From an uncultured Thermomicrobium sp. (GTDB lineage Bacteria > Chloroflexota > Chloroflexia > Thermomicrobiales > Thermomicrobiaceae): DNA of 64,000 nt. The notes beneath the pieces are model-generated. The model was not told where the DNA came from, did no database searches, and saw only the letters and a list, made by a program, of their open reading frames with translations. The DNA is taken from contig CALIMB010000033.1 of the NCBI GenBank assembly GCA_938028665.1, positions 1 to 64,000 on the forward strand. Direction: 5' to 3'. Below are positions 51,696 to 61,925 of the stretch, in pieces. The position numbers and the translations under genes are program-made. Each line of letters begins with the position of its first letter. Position 1 is the stretch's first letter.

Positions 51696-54600
51696 TCAGT
51701 CTGCAACAGCTCGGGCTTCGACCGGTCGCTCGCGTATGCGCCGCGTCGGCCGCTCTTCGGCGGCTTCGATCGGAGGGTGCGGGGCCACTTTCCAGAAGGC
51801 GGTGCGAAGTTCATCCCATCGTTCCAGGATCTCGCAGCCACGCTGGCTTCCCGTCAAGGTGACATGCTTGGCGATCAAGGCGCGCAGTAACTCCTCGTCC
51901 TCGTCACTCAGGCGCTCCAGCTGTACATATTCTCGGTTCAGGCGTGCTGGGAAGGTCCCTTCGGGGTCAAAGACGTAGGCGACGCCGTTTGTCATTCCGG
52001 CTGCGAAGTTCCGGCCGGTCGGGCCAAGGACAACAACGACGCCACCGGTCATGTATTCGCACCCGTGATCGCCAACACCCTCGACCACCGCGACGGCGCC
52101 GGAATTGCGGACCGCGAAGCGTTCGCCGGCTTGTCCGGCGACGAAGAGCTCGCCTCCAGTAGCACCGTAGAGCACGGTGTTTCCGACGAGAACGTGCGGT
52201 CGAGTCGGATCGATGGGCGCTTGAGGTGAACGGACGACGATTGTGCCGCCACCCATACCCTTACCGACATAGTCATTGGCCTCACCGTTCAAAATGAGCG
52301 TCAGACCGTGCCAGCACCACGCGCCGAAACTCTGACCAGCCTGGCCGGTGAGTTCCACAGTGACCAGACTCTCTGGCGCGCGCTCCCTGCCAAAGCGCAG
52401 GGCGAGCTCCCCGGCCAGGCGGCCTCCAACGGCTCGATGGTGGTTGCGTACCGTTGTGCTGATGCGGACCGGCTGGCGCTGTTCAAGAGCTGGACGAGCT
52501 TGTTCAAGCAGCCACTCATCGAGGGCTGGTCCAGTGAGATCGTGGAAGATATTCCGGTCATACAAACAGCGCCGTGGGGCATCCGGATCTCCCGGTACAG
52601 CGAGCAGTGGCTGGAGATCGAGCAGTGCTGCCGGCCCCTCCAGTTGGTCGAGAACGGAAAGCAACTCGACACGCCCGACGATATCGTCCAAGCGCCGAGC
52701 ACCAAGCATGGCGAGGTATTCCCGTACCTCTTCGGCAAGGAGCGTGAAGAAGTTGATAACGTGCTCCGGCTTGCCGACGAACCGCTTGCGGAGATCTTCG
52801 CGCTGCGTCGCGATACCAGTCGGGCAGGTGTTGAGGTGGCATTGTCGTGCCATGTCGCAGCCGATAGCTACCAGTGCAGCGGAGCCGAACCCAAACTCCT
52901 CTGCACCGAGGAGGGCCGCAATCACAATGTCGCGTGCTGTTTGCAGGCCACCGTCAGTGCGCAGTCGCACTCGGCTGCGCAGGTCATTGAGCACGAGTGT
53001 TTGCTGGGTTTCAGCCAGGCCAAGTTCCCACGGGACACCCGCATACTTGATTGAGGAGAGTGGCGAGGCACCGGTGCCGCCGCTATGACCACTGATCAGG
53101 ATGTAGTCGGCGTGGGCCTTGGCGACGCCGGCAGCGATGGTCCCAACGCCAGCCTCGGCAACCAGCTTGACACCGACTCGTGCACGCGGGTTGACCATCT
53201 TGAGGTCGTAGATCAGCTGGGCAAGGTCCTCAATACTGTAAATATCGTGATGTGGTGGCGGCGAAATCAGCTGGATGCCAGGGATTGCGTGGCGGAAGCG
53301 CGCGATCAGCGCAGTCACTTTGTGGGCGGGCAGCTGACCGCCCTCACCGGGCTTGGATCCCTGGGCGATCTTGATCTCCAGTTCCTCCGCACGCACGAGA
53401 TACTCGGCTGTCACGCCGAAACGCGCACTCGCGACCTGCTTGATCTTGTTGTGGGGCACATCGGTCCCTGCTTCATAGTACCAGTCCGGATCCTCACCAC
53501 CTTCGCCGCAGTTGGAACGTGCTCCGATCCGGTTCATCGCAATCGCCAGCGTCCGGTGTGCTTCTGGTGAGAGCGCGCCCAAGGACATTGCCGTCACAAC
53601 GAACCGTTTGCGGATCTCCTCTGCTGGCTCGACGTCGTCGAGCGGGATCGGTTGCGTGGGACGGAAGGTGAGAAGATCGCGCAAGGCCATGGGGCGCCGG
53701 TCTTGCACCAGGTACACGTACTGCCGATAGGCTTCCCGGTCGCCAGTCTGGGCTGCCTGCTGGAGAGCGCGAACATTTGTCGGACTGAACGCATGATACT
53801 CGCCGTCCTTGCGGAACCGGACAAATCCCCAGTCGGGCAGCCGCTCGAGTGGTTCACTGAAGCCAGCGGCATGCCGCTTGAGCGCGCGCTCAGCGATCCC
53901 CGCGAGGTCGAGCCCACCGAGACGTGAGGGAGTGCCGGTAAAGAACTGATCGACCACGTCTTGTGACAGACCAAGGATCTCAAACAACTGGGCACCCTGA
54001 TAGCTCGCCAGCGTGGAGATCCCCATCTTGGACATAATCTTCAAGAGGCCATACTCGAGCTGCGTCACATAGCGCTTTGCCAGCTCGTCAGGGGAGAGCT
54101 GCTCAGCGCCACGTGTCCCAGCAAAACTGCGAGCAACATGCAGCGCCAGATACGGGTGAACTGCTGCTGCACCATATCCGATGAGGACTGCTGCCTGATG
54201 GACATCCCAGACGTCACCGGTGTCACAGACGAGAGAGGCACGCATTCGCTTGCCCACCCGAATCAGGTGATGGTGCACGGCGCCAACGGCAAGCGGCATG
54301 GGGATCGGTGCGTGTTCGGCATCGACATCACGATCGCTCAAGATCAGGATGCTTGCGCCCTCGTCAATCGCCTGTTCGGCGCAGCGGAGGAGTTCGGTTA
54401 GGGCTTGCTGGAGTCCGACTGGTCCGTCAGCGACCGTGAAGACTGCGCGGAGTGTCCGAGCTTTCAGCGCTGGATGGCTGCCGAGCGCAGCTAGCTGACC
54501 CTCGAGCAAGATCGGGCTTGGTAGATGCAAGAGCCGTGCGTGCTCGGGCGTTTCGGTAAGGAGACTCCCGCGCGGCCCGAGATACACGTCGAGCGACATG

Positions 54601-56222
54601 ACCAGCTTTTCGCGCAGGGAGTCGATGGGTGGGTTCGTCACCTGGGCAAAGCGCTGGCGGAAAAAGTGGGCTAGTGGGCGTGGGAATTCGGAGAGGACAG
54701 CGAGTGGAGTGTCGTCGCCCATCGACCAGAGCGGCTCCTTGCCCTCCACGGCCATCGGTTGGACTACAAGCCGCTGGTCCTCTGCGGTGAAACCGAAGGC
54801 GACCTGGCGACGAAGCCAGTCATGCTCGTCGATCTCGTGTCCGTTTCCGTCGAACGAACTTGGTACCAGGTGCACCCGGTGGTGAGCGATCCACTCGCCG
54901 TAGGGACGCCGGGATGCAAGGAGCTGCTTGATCTCTTGGTTCCGATATACCGTGCCGGTGGCGGTGTCGGCAACGAGCATCTGCCCCGGGCCGAGACGAC
55001 CGCGTTCGATGACCCGGCGAGTCGAGAGATCGATGACGCCGGTCTCGCTCGCGAGGACAACCAATCCGTCCTCAGTAATTGAGTAGCGGGCTGGTCGCAA
55101 GCCATTACGGTCGAGGACTGCACCGGCAACGCGTCCGTCGGTAAAGGCGATCGCTGCGGGGCCGTCCCATGGTTCCATGAGCCCGGCGTGGTAGTCGAAG
55201 AACGCGCGCATCTCAGGGGAGAGGTCATCCATATGTTCCCACGCCTCTGGGATGAGCATCGCGACGGCATGGACAATGTCGCGCCCTGAGAGTTCCAAGA
55301 GTTCGAGGACTTGGTCGAGGCTCATCGAGTCGGAACCTTCGGGGTCGATCAGCGGGAGCAGCTCTGCGAGTCGCTCCCCCCAGAGCGGCGACGAAAGTTC
55401 CGGCTCGCGGGCACGCATCCAGTTGCGGTTCCCTTGGAGGGTGTTGATTTCACCATTGTGCGCGATCCGGCGGAACGGTTGGGCGAGTTGCCAAGTGGGG
55501 AAGGTATTCGTGCTGTACCGCTGATGAAAAAGGGCGAGCGCACTCTCCATCAGCGGATCCTGGAGATCTCGGTAGAAAGCCGCTAGATCGCGTGCCACGA
55601 AGAGGCCCTTGTAGACGATCGTTCGACAAGAGAGTGAGGGAATGAAGAAGCCACGGATACCAAGTTCCTTGGCACAGCGTTCCGCTCTCCGGCGGGCCAA
55701 ATAGAGACGACGCTCGAACTCCATGTTGTCGATGCCAGCCGGTCGGGCAGCGATGACTTGCTCGATATGGGGCATCGTCTGCCGTGCTTGCTGCCCAAGT
55801 ACGGTTGGCTCGACGGGCACCAGACGCCACCAGACATCGACAATTTCCTGTGCGGAGAGGGCAGCAGTCAGCTCCTGCTTACATCGCTCACGTGCCGCCG
55901 CGTCATGATGCGGGAGGAAGACGAGTCCTGCTGCGAGGCGATCCGGCTCCACAGTGATGCCCAAAACGGAGGTGAGTTCCCGGACCAGTAGCCTGCGCGG
56001 CACTTGCACAGTGACTCCTGCACCGTCACCCGTCTTTGCATCGGCTGAGACGGCACCGCGATGTGTGAGATTGACGACTGCTTGGAGCGCATATCGAACA
56101 ATCTCGTGGCTGGGTTTGCCACTCAGGTCGGCGACGAAACCGGTGCCGCACGCATCGTGCTCATACTCCGGCCGGTAGAGTGGCGCGCCGACGATCTGCT
56201 CCTTGCTGTTGGCACGCATCAT
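51696..56222 (-). CDS. gltB: glutamate synthase large subunit
   Basis: DACGTGFVADLSGKPSHEIVRYALQAVVNLTHRGAVSADAKTGDGAG; glutamate synthase and GXGXG domain motifs (ISGHSGGTGASPLSSIKYAG, CHLNTCPTGIATQ). Confidence 0.96.
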   Translation of the reverse strand: MMRANSKEQIVGAPLYRPEYEHDACGTGFVADLSGKPSHEIVRYALQAVVNLTHRGAVSADAKTGDGAGVTVQVPRRLLVRELTSVLGITVEPDRLAAGLVFLPHHDAAARERCKQELTAALSAQEIVDVWWRLVPVEPTVLGQQARQTMPHIEQVIAARPAGIDNMEFERRLYLARRRAERCAKELGIRGFFIPSLSCRTIVYKGLFVARDLAAFYRDLQDPLMESALALFHQRYSTNTFPTWQLAQPFRRIAHNGEINTLQGNRNWMRAREPELSSPLWGERLAELLPLIDPEGSDSMSLDQVLELLELSGRDIVHAVAMLIPEAWEHMDDLSPEMRAFFDYHAGLMEPWDGPAAIAFTDGRVAGAVLDRNGLRPARYSITEDGLVVLASETGVIDLSTRRVIERGRLGPGQMLVADTATGTVYRNQEIKQLLASRRPYGEWIAHHRVHLVPSSFDGNGHEIDEHDWLRRQVAFGFTAEDQRLVVQPMAVEGKEPLWSMGDDTPLAVLSEFPRPLAHFFRQRFAQVTNPPIDSLREKLVMSLDVYLGPRGSLLTETPEHARLLHLPSPILLEGQLAALGSHPALKARTLRAVFTVADGPVGLQQALTELLRCAEQAIDEGASILILSDRDVDAEHAPIPMPLAVGAVHHHLIRVGKRMRASLVCDTGDVWDVHQAAVLIGYGAAAVHPYLALHVARSFAGTRGAEQLSPDELAKRYVTQLEYGLLKIMSKMGISTLASYQGAQLFEILGLSQDVVDQFFTGTPSRLGGLDLAGIAERALKRHAAGFSEPLERLPDWGFVRFRKDGEYHAFSPTNVRALQQAAQTGDREAYRQYVYLVQDRRPMALRDLLTFRPTQPIPLDDVEPAEEIRKRFVVTAMSLGALSPEAHRTLAIAMNRIGARSNCGEGGEDPDWYYEAGTDVPHNKIKQVASARFGVTAEYLVRAEELEIKIAQGSKPGEGGQLPAHKVTALIARFRHAIPGIQLISPPPHHDIYSIEDLAQLIYDLKMVNPRARVGVKLVAEAGVGTIAAGVAKAHADYILISGHSGGTGASPLSSIKYAGVPWELGLAETQQTLVLNDLRSRVRLRTDGGLQTARDIVIAALLGAEEFGFGSAALVAIGCDMARQCHLNTCPTGIATQREDLRKRFVGKPEHVINFFTLLAEEVREYLAMLGARRLDDIVGRVELLSVLDQLEGPAALLDLQPLLAVPGDPDAPRRCLYDRNIFHDLTGPALDEWLLEQARPALEQRQPVRISTTVRNHHRAVGGRLAGELALRFGRERAPESLVTVELTGQAGQSFGAWCWHGLTLILNGEANDYVGKGMGGGTIVVRSPQAPIDPTRPHVLVGNTVLYGATGGELFVAGQAGERFAVRNSGAVAVVEGVGDHGCEYMTGGVVVVLGPTGRNFAAGMTNGVAYVFDPEGTFPARLNREYVQLERLSDEDEELLRALIAKHVTLTGSQRGCEILERWDELRTAFWKVAPHPPIEAAEERPTRRIRERPVEARAVAD

Positions 56223-56576
56223 TGCGTCGATAACTCCTTCCCTCTGCGCCGAGGTTGTCGCTCCCGGTGCATGGAGCGACAGTGATCCGAGCTGGCAGTG
56301 AACAGATGGGTCTCTGACGAGCATGCTGAAAATGTCAATGCCCCGGTCACGAGCTCCGGTCGGATTGACCGGATGCATGGGATACGCACGCTATGTACGC
56401 ACCCTCGCCCGGGGCCGATGAGGGACAGAACGCCTCATAAGACTGCTGGGGAAAGAGAAAGCGCAGCTGTGTTGGCGCTGTGATGAGGACACCCGCCGCA
56501 CCTTTGCAGCCATTCCGGCTCCTCCTCCATCGCTCGCGCGCCGTTGCGCGGGCAAAACCACGAGGACCTTAGCTGT

Positions 56577-56605
56577 GTACTATAGCAGGGAATTGGATCG
56601 ACCGC
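56577..56605 (-). promoter_or_regulatory. candidate promoter for gltB
   Basis: Minus-strand TTGCGG-17 nt-TATAGT; implies a leader of about 350 nt. Confidence 0.45.
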
Positions 56606-57262
56606 AAGACCCTTGTGTGAAGACGCCTCAGGTATCACAAGCGAGCCAGTAGACTGTGGTTCTTGTCCCCGCAGGGCCGGTTCTGGCAGCCCTAGGGCTC
56701 TGCCCTTACTCACGCAGCATTAGCAGGGGCTTGAGGATGCGTCTTGTCTGACCTTGGCAGTACGGCGGGATCGAGGAGGATCGTGGAGCAGGAGTGGGAC
56801 ACTTTCACGTATCTCCGGTGATTGTGTCGACCCGAAGCTTCCGGAGTGAGGCAGTTGCAGTAATCTTTCGCCTGGTGGTCGTCTCTAGGGTGGAGCGGCG
56901 GGTCAAGCAGGAGCGTCGCCAAACGATGTGCTCGAGACGTTCCGTTGTACCCACTGTGCGTTTGCCACAAGTCGATAGCTATCCACACCGACTTCCGCTG
57001 ACGACCGATTCGTACCCGATCGAAGATCCTGCAAGGAGAGGTGGCTGGTGCGTGGAGTCTTTCACTTCCGCGGTGGAAGCTTCGCGAAGGGAAAGTGTGC
57101 CGATCGAGCCTAGTCAGAAGATCCCCTTGTCGGCTTCTGCGCTCTGTGGGAGACTCCGACTGTGCGAATCGGTGGTGCATGGTTGAAAAAGCTTGCACTG
57201 GCTGATTCGCTTGGGCAATCGTACGGCGATGCGCCGCGAAAAGTTAGGCGGAGGTACTCGGT

Positions 57263-58657
57263 ATGGGTGATGGGATGGTCACGCATCCGGAGCCGCGGAC
57301 GGCACCGGACTTTGAGCAAGAGGCGCTGCAGCATGTCTGGATCCACTCGGCTGAGTGGATTCGACTGGCCGAAGAGCGGGGCTTCCGGGTCTTTGAACGT
57401 GCCTATGGGAGCACGCTCGTCGACGTGTATGGCCGGGAGTATATTGACGGTCTATCCGGGTTGTGGGTTGTCAACGCCGGGCACGGTCGACGGGAAATTG
57501 CGGAAGCGATGGCCGAGCAGGCTACCAAAGTTGCCTACGTGTCGTCGGCCAATCATACGACAGTGTCAACCGTTCGGCTCGCCCATGAGCTTGCGGTGAG
57601 GCTTCCAGGTGATCTGAACCGTGTCTTCTTCTGCTCTGGGGGCTCGGAGGCGGTGGAGAGCGCCATCAAAATCGCCAAACAGGTTCAAGCGATGCGGGGG
57701 TATCCCAAACGGTACAAGATCATCGCCCGGCGCGGAAGCTACCACGGCATGACCTACGGAGCGATGACGCTGACACAGTCTCGTAACGAGAAGTTCTTCG
57801 GGCCATTCATGTACGGGGTGTCGTACGTTCCCTCGCCGAACCGCTACCGCAATGACTTCGGACTGGAGGGCGAGGAAGGGGATCTCATGTGTGCCAAGTA
57901 TGTTGAACAGGAGATCCTCTATCAAGATCCCGAGACGGTTGCAGCGGTGATCGGCGAGCCCATCTCAACGTCAAATGGGGTTCATGTCCCTTCGCCCAAG
58001 TACTGGCAACATCTCCGCGAGATCTGTGACAAGTATGGCGTCCTCCTCATCATGGATGAGGTGATCAATGGGTTTGGACGTACCGGGAAGATGTTCGCAG
58101 CTGAACATTTTGGTGTCGTGCCCGACTTGATGACGATGGCGAAGGGAATTACGTCCGGATACGCGCCAATGGGGGCAGTGGCCGTGCGCGACAGCGTCTT
58201 TGAAATCTTCCAAGAACAGAAGGAGGTTCCGCTCGGTCACTTGTTGACGTTCGGGGGGCATGCGGTTGCAGCAGCTGCTGCCCTAAAGAACCTTGAGATC
58301 TTCGACCGTGAGGGGCTGGTGCAACAGAGTGCGGAGAAGGGTAGCTATCTCCTCGAGCAGTTGAAGGGACTCCTTCGCCATCCGACCGTCGGCGACGTGC
58401 GCGGTCTGGGGTTGATGTGCGGGATCGAGCTGGTCAAGAGCAAGACGACGAAGGAGAAGTGGCCGCGCAACAGTGCCTTTATTAAGGCCTTGGAACGCCG
58501 GATGAATGAGAAAGGCTTGTTGACGCGTGTCTGGGAGATTGTCCACGTTGCGCCACCGTTGGTCGTAACTTACGAGGAACTCGATCGAATTGTTGCCATT
58601 ATCGACGAGGCGCTGACCGAGACCGAGAACGAATTCGCCAGCGAGATCACAGACTGA
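57263..58657 (+). CDS. class III aminotransferase (omega-amino acid/pyruvate type)
   Basis: YIDGLSGLWVVNAGHGRREIAEAMAEQ, RRGSYHGMTYGAMTLTQ, LLIMDEVINGFGRTGKMFAAEHFGVVPDLMTMAKGITSGYAPMGAV. Confidence 0.95.
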   Translation: MGDGMVTHPEPRTAPDFEQEALQHVWIHSAEWIRLAEERGFRVFERAYGSTLVDVYGREYIDGLSGLWVVNAGHGRREIAEAMAEQATKVAYVSSANHTTVSTVRLAHELAVRLPGDLNRVFFCSGGSEAVESAIKIAKQVQAMRGYPKRYKIIARRGSYHGMTYGAMTLTQSRNEKFFGPFMYGVSYVPSPNRYRNDFGLEGEEGDLMCAKYVEQEILYQDPETVAAVIGEPISTSNGVHVPSPKYWQHLREICDKYGVLLIMDEVINGFGRTGKMFAAEHFGVVPDLMTMAKGITSGYAPMGAVAVRDSVFEIFQEQKEVPLGHLLTFGGHAVAAAAALKNLEIFDREGLVQQSAEKGSYLLEQLKGLLRHPTVGDVRGLGLMCGIELVKSKTTKEKWPRNSAFIKALERRMNEKGLLTRVWEIVHVAPPLVVTYEELDRIVAIIDEALTETENEFASEITD

Positions 58658-58673
58658 TCTGGTGCGCCATCCG

Positions 58674-59294
58674 TTAACCTGTGACGAGGCGCTCGACAAG
58701 TGCAGCAAGTCGTTCGGGGTCGAGCGCCTCGTCGCGAATGAGATAGCGGATGCGTCGCTCCCCATCCAGGACATAGCTCACTGCGGTGTGTGCAACCTCG
58801 TATTGTCCGCCAGTCTGGGGTTGACGCATAACCGCAATTGCGAAATCTGCCCACACCGGTTCCAGGGCACGTGGATCGCCCGTGAGATAGATGATCTGAT
58901 CCTCAAACCCGTTTGCCTGGAGGTACTGCTGCACACGTTCTGGCGTGTCCCGTTCGGGGTCAACGGAGATAGCGATGATCCGTACCTGATCGCGGATCTT
59001 GGGTGGAAGCCGATGATAGGTGGCGACCAACTTCCGAAGCGTCAAAGGGCAAGTGTCCGGGCAACTTGTATACACGAAGGTCACGAGAAACGCGTGCCCT
59101 TCCAAACTTGCAAAGTGTACAGGCTGGCCGGTCGGATCGAGCAATGTAAAGTCGGGGGCAGGTCGACCGTCGAGCTCAAGCGCCCATTCGAGGGCGCGCT
59201 GCGCCTGATACCAGCGGACCACGTTCACCAGTGCCGTGCCGATCAGCGCCACAATCACGAGGCTCCACAGGGTGAGACGGATGCGACGCAACAT
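58674..59294 (-). CDS. SCO1/SenC family copper chaperone
   Basis: PDFTLLDPTGQPVHFASLEGHAFLVTFVYTSCPDTCPLTLRKLVATY CxxxC motif; VSYVLDGERRIRY. Confidence 0.93.
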   Translation of the reverse strand: MLRRIRLTLWSLVIVALIGTALVNVVRWYQAQRALEWALELDGRPAPDFTLLDPTGQPVHFASLEGHAFLVTFVYTSCPDTCPLTLRKLVATYHRLPPKIRDQVRIIAISVDPERDTPERVQQYLQANGFEDQIIYLTGDPRALEPVWADFAIAVMRQPQTGGQYEVAHTAVSYVLDGERRIRYLIRDEALDPERLAALVERLVTG

Positions 59295-59986
59295 TAGCGC
59301 CTCTCTTTCCTCACCTGCCCCGGGCCCCGGCTTGCTCCGCCGAAGAGCCACCAAAGGAGCGGGATTGTTGTGACGGCAACAGCTCCCCACAACCACCAGG
59401 ACCGCCATACCGAGGACGTGGCACGTTCAACGGTGGCATCGAATGCGACCGCTCCCGCCCCCTCAGGTGCCCGAATGGCCAATTCCATCCGGTAGGGGCC
59501 GGGTTGGTCGATCGAAAACTCGGCTGCGTAATATAATTTGTTAGTTGCTTGTTCGCGCGTCACAGGATACCGCTGGGATGGTCCACCATTGGCTGGTGTG
59601 ATAGTCAGGATGATCTCCGCATTGTCCACGATCGCCCGATCCTCGCGACGTTGGAGGAGCACGCTTACATCTACCGTTCCAGTCTGAAGCGGTACGGGAC
59701 TGGTGAAGACTGTCACCTCGTACGGTCCGATCGGGTGATTGGCGATTCGGACCTGCCCACCATTGGCGATGGCGGGTGGTGAGACAGGGAAGGTGGACAG
59801 GAAGGCGATGGCAAGAACCACCAGACGTGGAGGCCACGTTCGACAGCTGGACGCTAGACTGCCTAAAGTTGTTCTTACTGCTTGGGCATGCTGGTTCTGC
59901 TCCGTGGTGCGACTGGGAAGAATCTGACCAGGAGCGTGAACCTTTGCTCGTAGACTGCAAACCAGCTGCCGAAGTTTTCCCGCCAT
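59294..59986 (-). CDS. YtkA/FixH-like domain membrane-anchored protein
   Basis: YEVTVFTSPVPLQTGTVDVSVLLQRREDRAIVDNAEIILTI and C-terminal TM; N-terminal start uncertain. Confidence 0.6.
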   Translation of the reverse strand: MAGKLRQLVCSLRAKVHAPGQILPSRTTEQNQHAQAVRTTLGSLASSCRTWPPRLVVLAIAFLSTFPVSPPAIANGGQVRIANHPIGPYEVTVFTSPVPLQTGTVDVSVLLQRREDRAIVDNAEIILTITPANGGPSQRYPVTREQATNKLYYAAEFSIDQPGPYRMELAIRAPEGAGAVAFDATVERATSSVWRSWWLWGAVAVTTIPLLWWLFGGASRGPGQVRKERR

Positions 59987-60001
59987 CCTCTGACTCCCAG
60001 T

Positions 60002-61456
60002 TCAACCCAGGAGTGTACCGCGCATCTCCATAGGCTGGCTCAGAAGCCAGACGCCGAAGAGAAAGAGTCCTACCAGCAGAACAAGCCAGGGGAGAATAGC
60101 CTTGAACTGAAGGTGCAATTGCCGAGCGAGTACGAGTGCCCAGAGCGTTGACCCGAAGAAACCAAGAGCCAAGACCAGCAGGACAAGATCGTTGACCTTG
60201 TCGATCGTGAGCAGGCTAGCCAGCTGCCAAGCCGGCCAGCCAAGGAGCGGATACCCAAGCGTGTCCAAGATGAAGCTTTGTGTCAGGGGCACGATCGTCA
60301 ATGCACCAGTCAGGAAGTGGAAGAGATAGTGAGCCGTCCACATACCGAAGCCCAGCGGGGCCAGGGAGTACACGAATCGCTGGAATCCCCACCAGAGCGG
60401 GCGTGCATCTGCAAGAAGGCTGGTGACGACCCCAGCGAGCACCGCAGCCACTCCCAACATGCCAATGCCTGTGGCGAAGAGGAAGGCGAGCAGCACTGCC
60501 TCGTTGGTTATGTGCAGCGTCTGACTGAGCCACTGCAAAAGGCGGTAGATTGGGCTAACCATGCCAAAAGCGTTGAGAAATCCCAGTGCAGTGAGTCCTA
60601 GAACAAGGAGCATCCAGTCAGGGCGAGTGCTGAGCCGACCAATGCCAGACCGGTTGGCTGTTGGGTCGATTTCCGCTAGCACCGGAACGCGAAGCTGTAC
60701 TGTTACATTGTTGACAGGGCAGGCATGAACACAGTCAAGACAGAAGGTGCAGTCGAGGTTGCCCACCTTTCGTGGCTGGAACAGTCCGAGCTCGCAGCCG
60801 CGCTGGATCAGTTGGCCTGTGGCAGCAAATCGCCCACGGATACAGTCCTTCGTCGTACACCGTGTGCAGACTGTTGGGTCACGAACGCTCACAACTGTCG
60901 GTGAAGCTAACGAACCAAGAAAGTTGAATTGACCAATCGGGCAGACATGCTTGCAGAACGCTGCGCCACGGAAGAACCCATCGATCAGAAATGCGGCCAC
61001 AAAATAGGCGATGATCACCCAGGCAGTCAGCAGCGGACTTGCCCAGAGGTCGAATGCCTCGTAGGCCCAAAAGAACAAGACGAGGAGCAGAAGGGCGAGC
61101 CATTTGCCGGGGAGAAGCCAGCGTGGCCAAGCACGGCGTGGTTGGAAAAGCCGTTGCGCCAGCCGGCGCGGGAGCAGGAAGGGGCACGCAAAGCAGAAAA
61201 GGTTGCCGGCAAACAGGAGAGCCAACACCACAAGTCCGCGCCAATGGACCCAAGGCAGCACGCCAGCGTAATTCTTTGGGGCGAGGGGTGGCCCAAAGAA
61301 TCCATCATAGAGAAGAAGTAAGGCCAGCATGAGGAGCACGACCTGCGCACTGGTGCGTGCATGTCGCCAGCGGAGCCAATAGCCGAGAATCGGCCAGCGT
61401 TGCAGGTCGCTAAGCGATCGACTGATACCTTGCGTCAGTGTCGTCCGAAGCGTCAT
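60002..61456 (-). CDS. polytopic 4Fe-4S-binding membrane protein (NosR/CcoG-like)
   Basis: CPFLLPRRLAQRLFQPRR, CKHVCPIGQFNFLGSLASP, CTRCTTKDC, CTFCLDCVHACPVNN. Confidence 0.85.
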   Translation of the reverse strand: MTLRTTLTQGISRSLSDLQRWPILGYWLRWRHARTSAQVVLLMLALLLLYDGFFGPPLAPKNYAGVLPWVHWRGLVVLALLFAGNLFCFACPFLLPRRLAQRLFQPRRAWPRWLLPGKWLALLLLVLFFWAYEAFDLWASPLLTAWVIIAYFVAAFLIDGFFRGAAFCKHVCPIGQFNFLGSLASPTVVSVRDPTVCTRCTTKDCIRGRFAATGQLIQRGCELGLFQPRKVGNLDCTFCLDCVHACPVNNVTVQLRVPVLAEIDPTANRSGIGRLSTRPDWMLLVLGLTALGFLNAFGMVSPIYRLLQWLSQTLHITNEAVLLAFLFATGIGMLGVAAVLAGVVTSLLADARPLWWGFQRFVYSLAPLGFGMWTAHYLFHFLTGALTIVPLTQSFILDTLGYPLLGWPAWQLASLLTIDKVNDLVLLVLALGFFGSTLWALVLARQLHLQFKAILPWLVLLVGLFLFGVWLLSQPMEMRGTLLG

Positions 61457-61466
61457 CGGATCACTC

Positions 61467-61925
61467 CTAGTACGTTGGCGTCGGACTGGCACCGTGGTCG
61501 TGGCCAGGCGTTTTCGGTGACTGTATCCCCGACCGAACACCGGAGATCGTGTGCCGCGCCTCGAACGCTTGTCCATTGCGGGTGCCGCGCACGATAATGA
61601 TCCAGTCGCCAGCCATAGTGAACTCAAAACCTTGCGTGACAAAGACGCCGTCACCTTCTTCGCGGGCCTGCACGATCACTGGCTTCATACCAGCATGGGA
61701 CATGGTGCCTTCGACTTCCACGGAGCCGAGGCCGGAAATAGGCTGACCGCGATCATCACGGAGCCGGAAGCGGAGTTCAGTTGGACCGACCAATGGGGGC
61801 GATGGCTCAACCGAGACAATTTCGACCGTAACTGTGGAATGTTGTTGTCCACGTTGGCAAGCGGTCGACACGCTGACCGAGACAGTGAAGAGGGCAAGAA
61901 CAACGATGAGGCGAAGAATCCACAT
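61467..61925 (-). CDS. FixH/YtkA-like lipoprotein
   Basis: Signal with VSTAC lipobox; LRFRLRDDRGQPISGLGSVEVEGTMSHAGMKPVIVQAREEGDGVF; SD GGAGGAGG before ATG. Confidence 0.8.
   Translation of the reverse strand: MWILRLIVVLALFTVSVSVSTACQRGQQHSTVTVEIVSVEPSPPLVGPTELRFRLRDDRGQPISGLGSVEVEGTMSHAGMKPVIVQAREEGDGVFVTQGFEFTMAGDWIIIVRGTRNGQAFEARHTISGVRSGIQSPKTPGHDHGASPTPTY

Noticed and set aside
56710-57198. 162-aa minus-strand ORF and opposing 130-aa ORF upstream of the aminotransferase
   Set aside because: Low-complexity, no motifs on either strand; treated as spacer.
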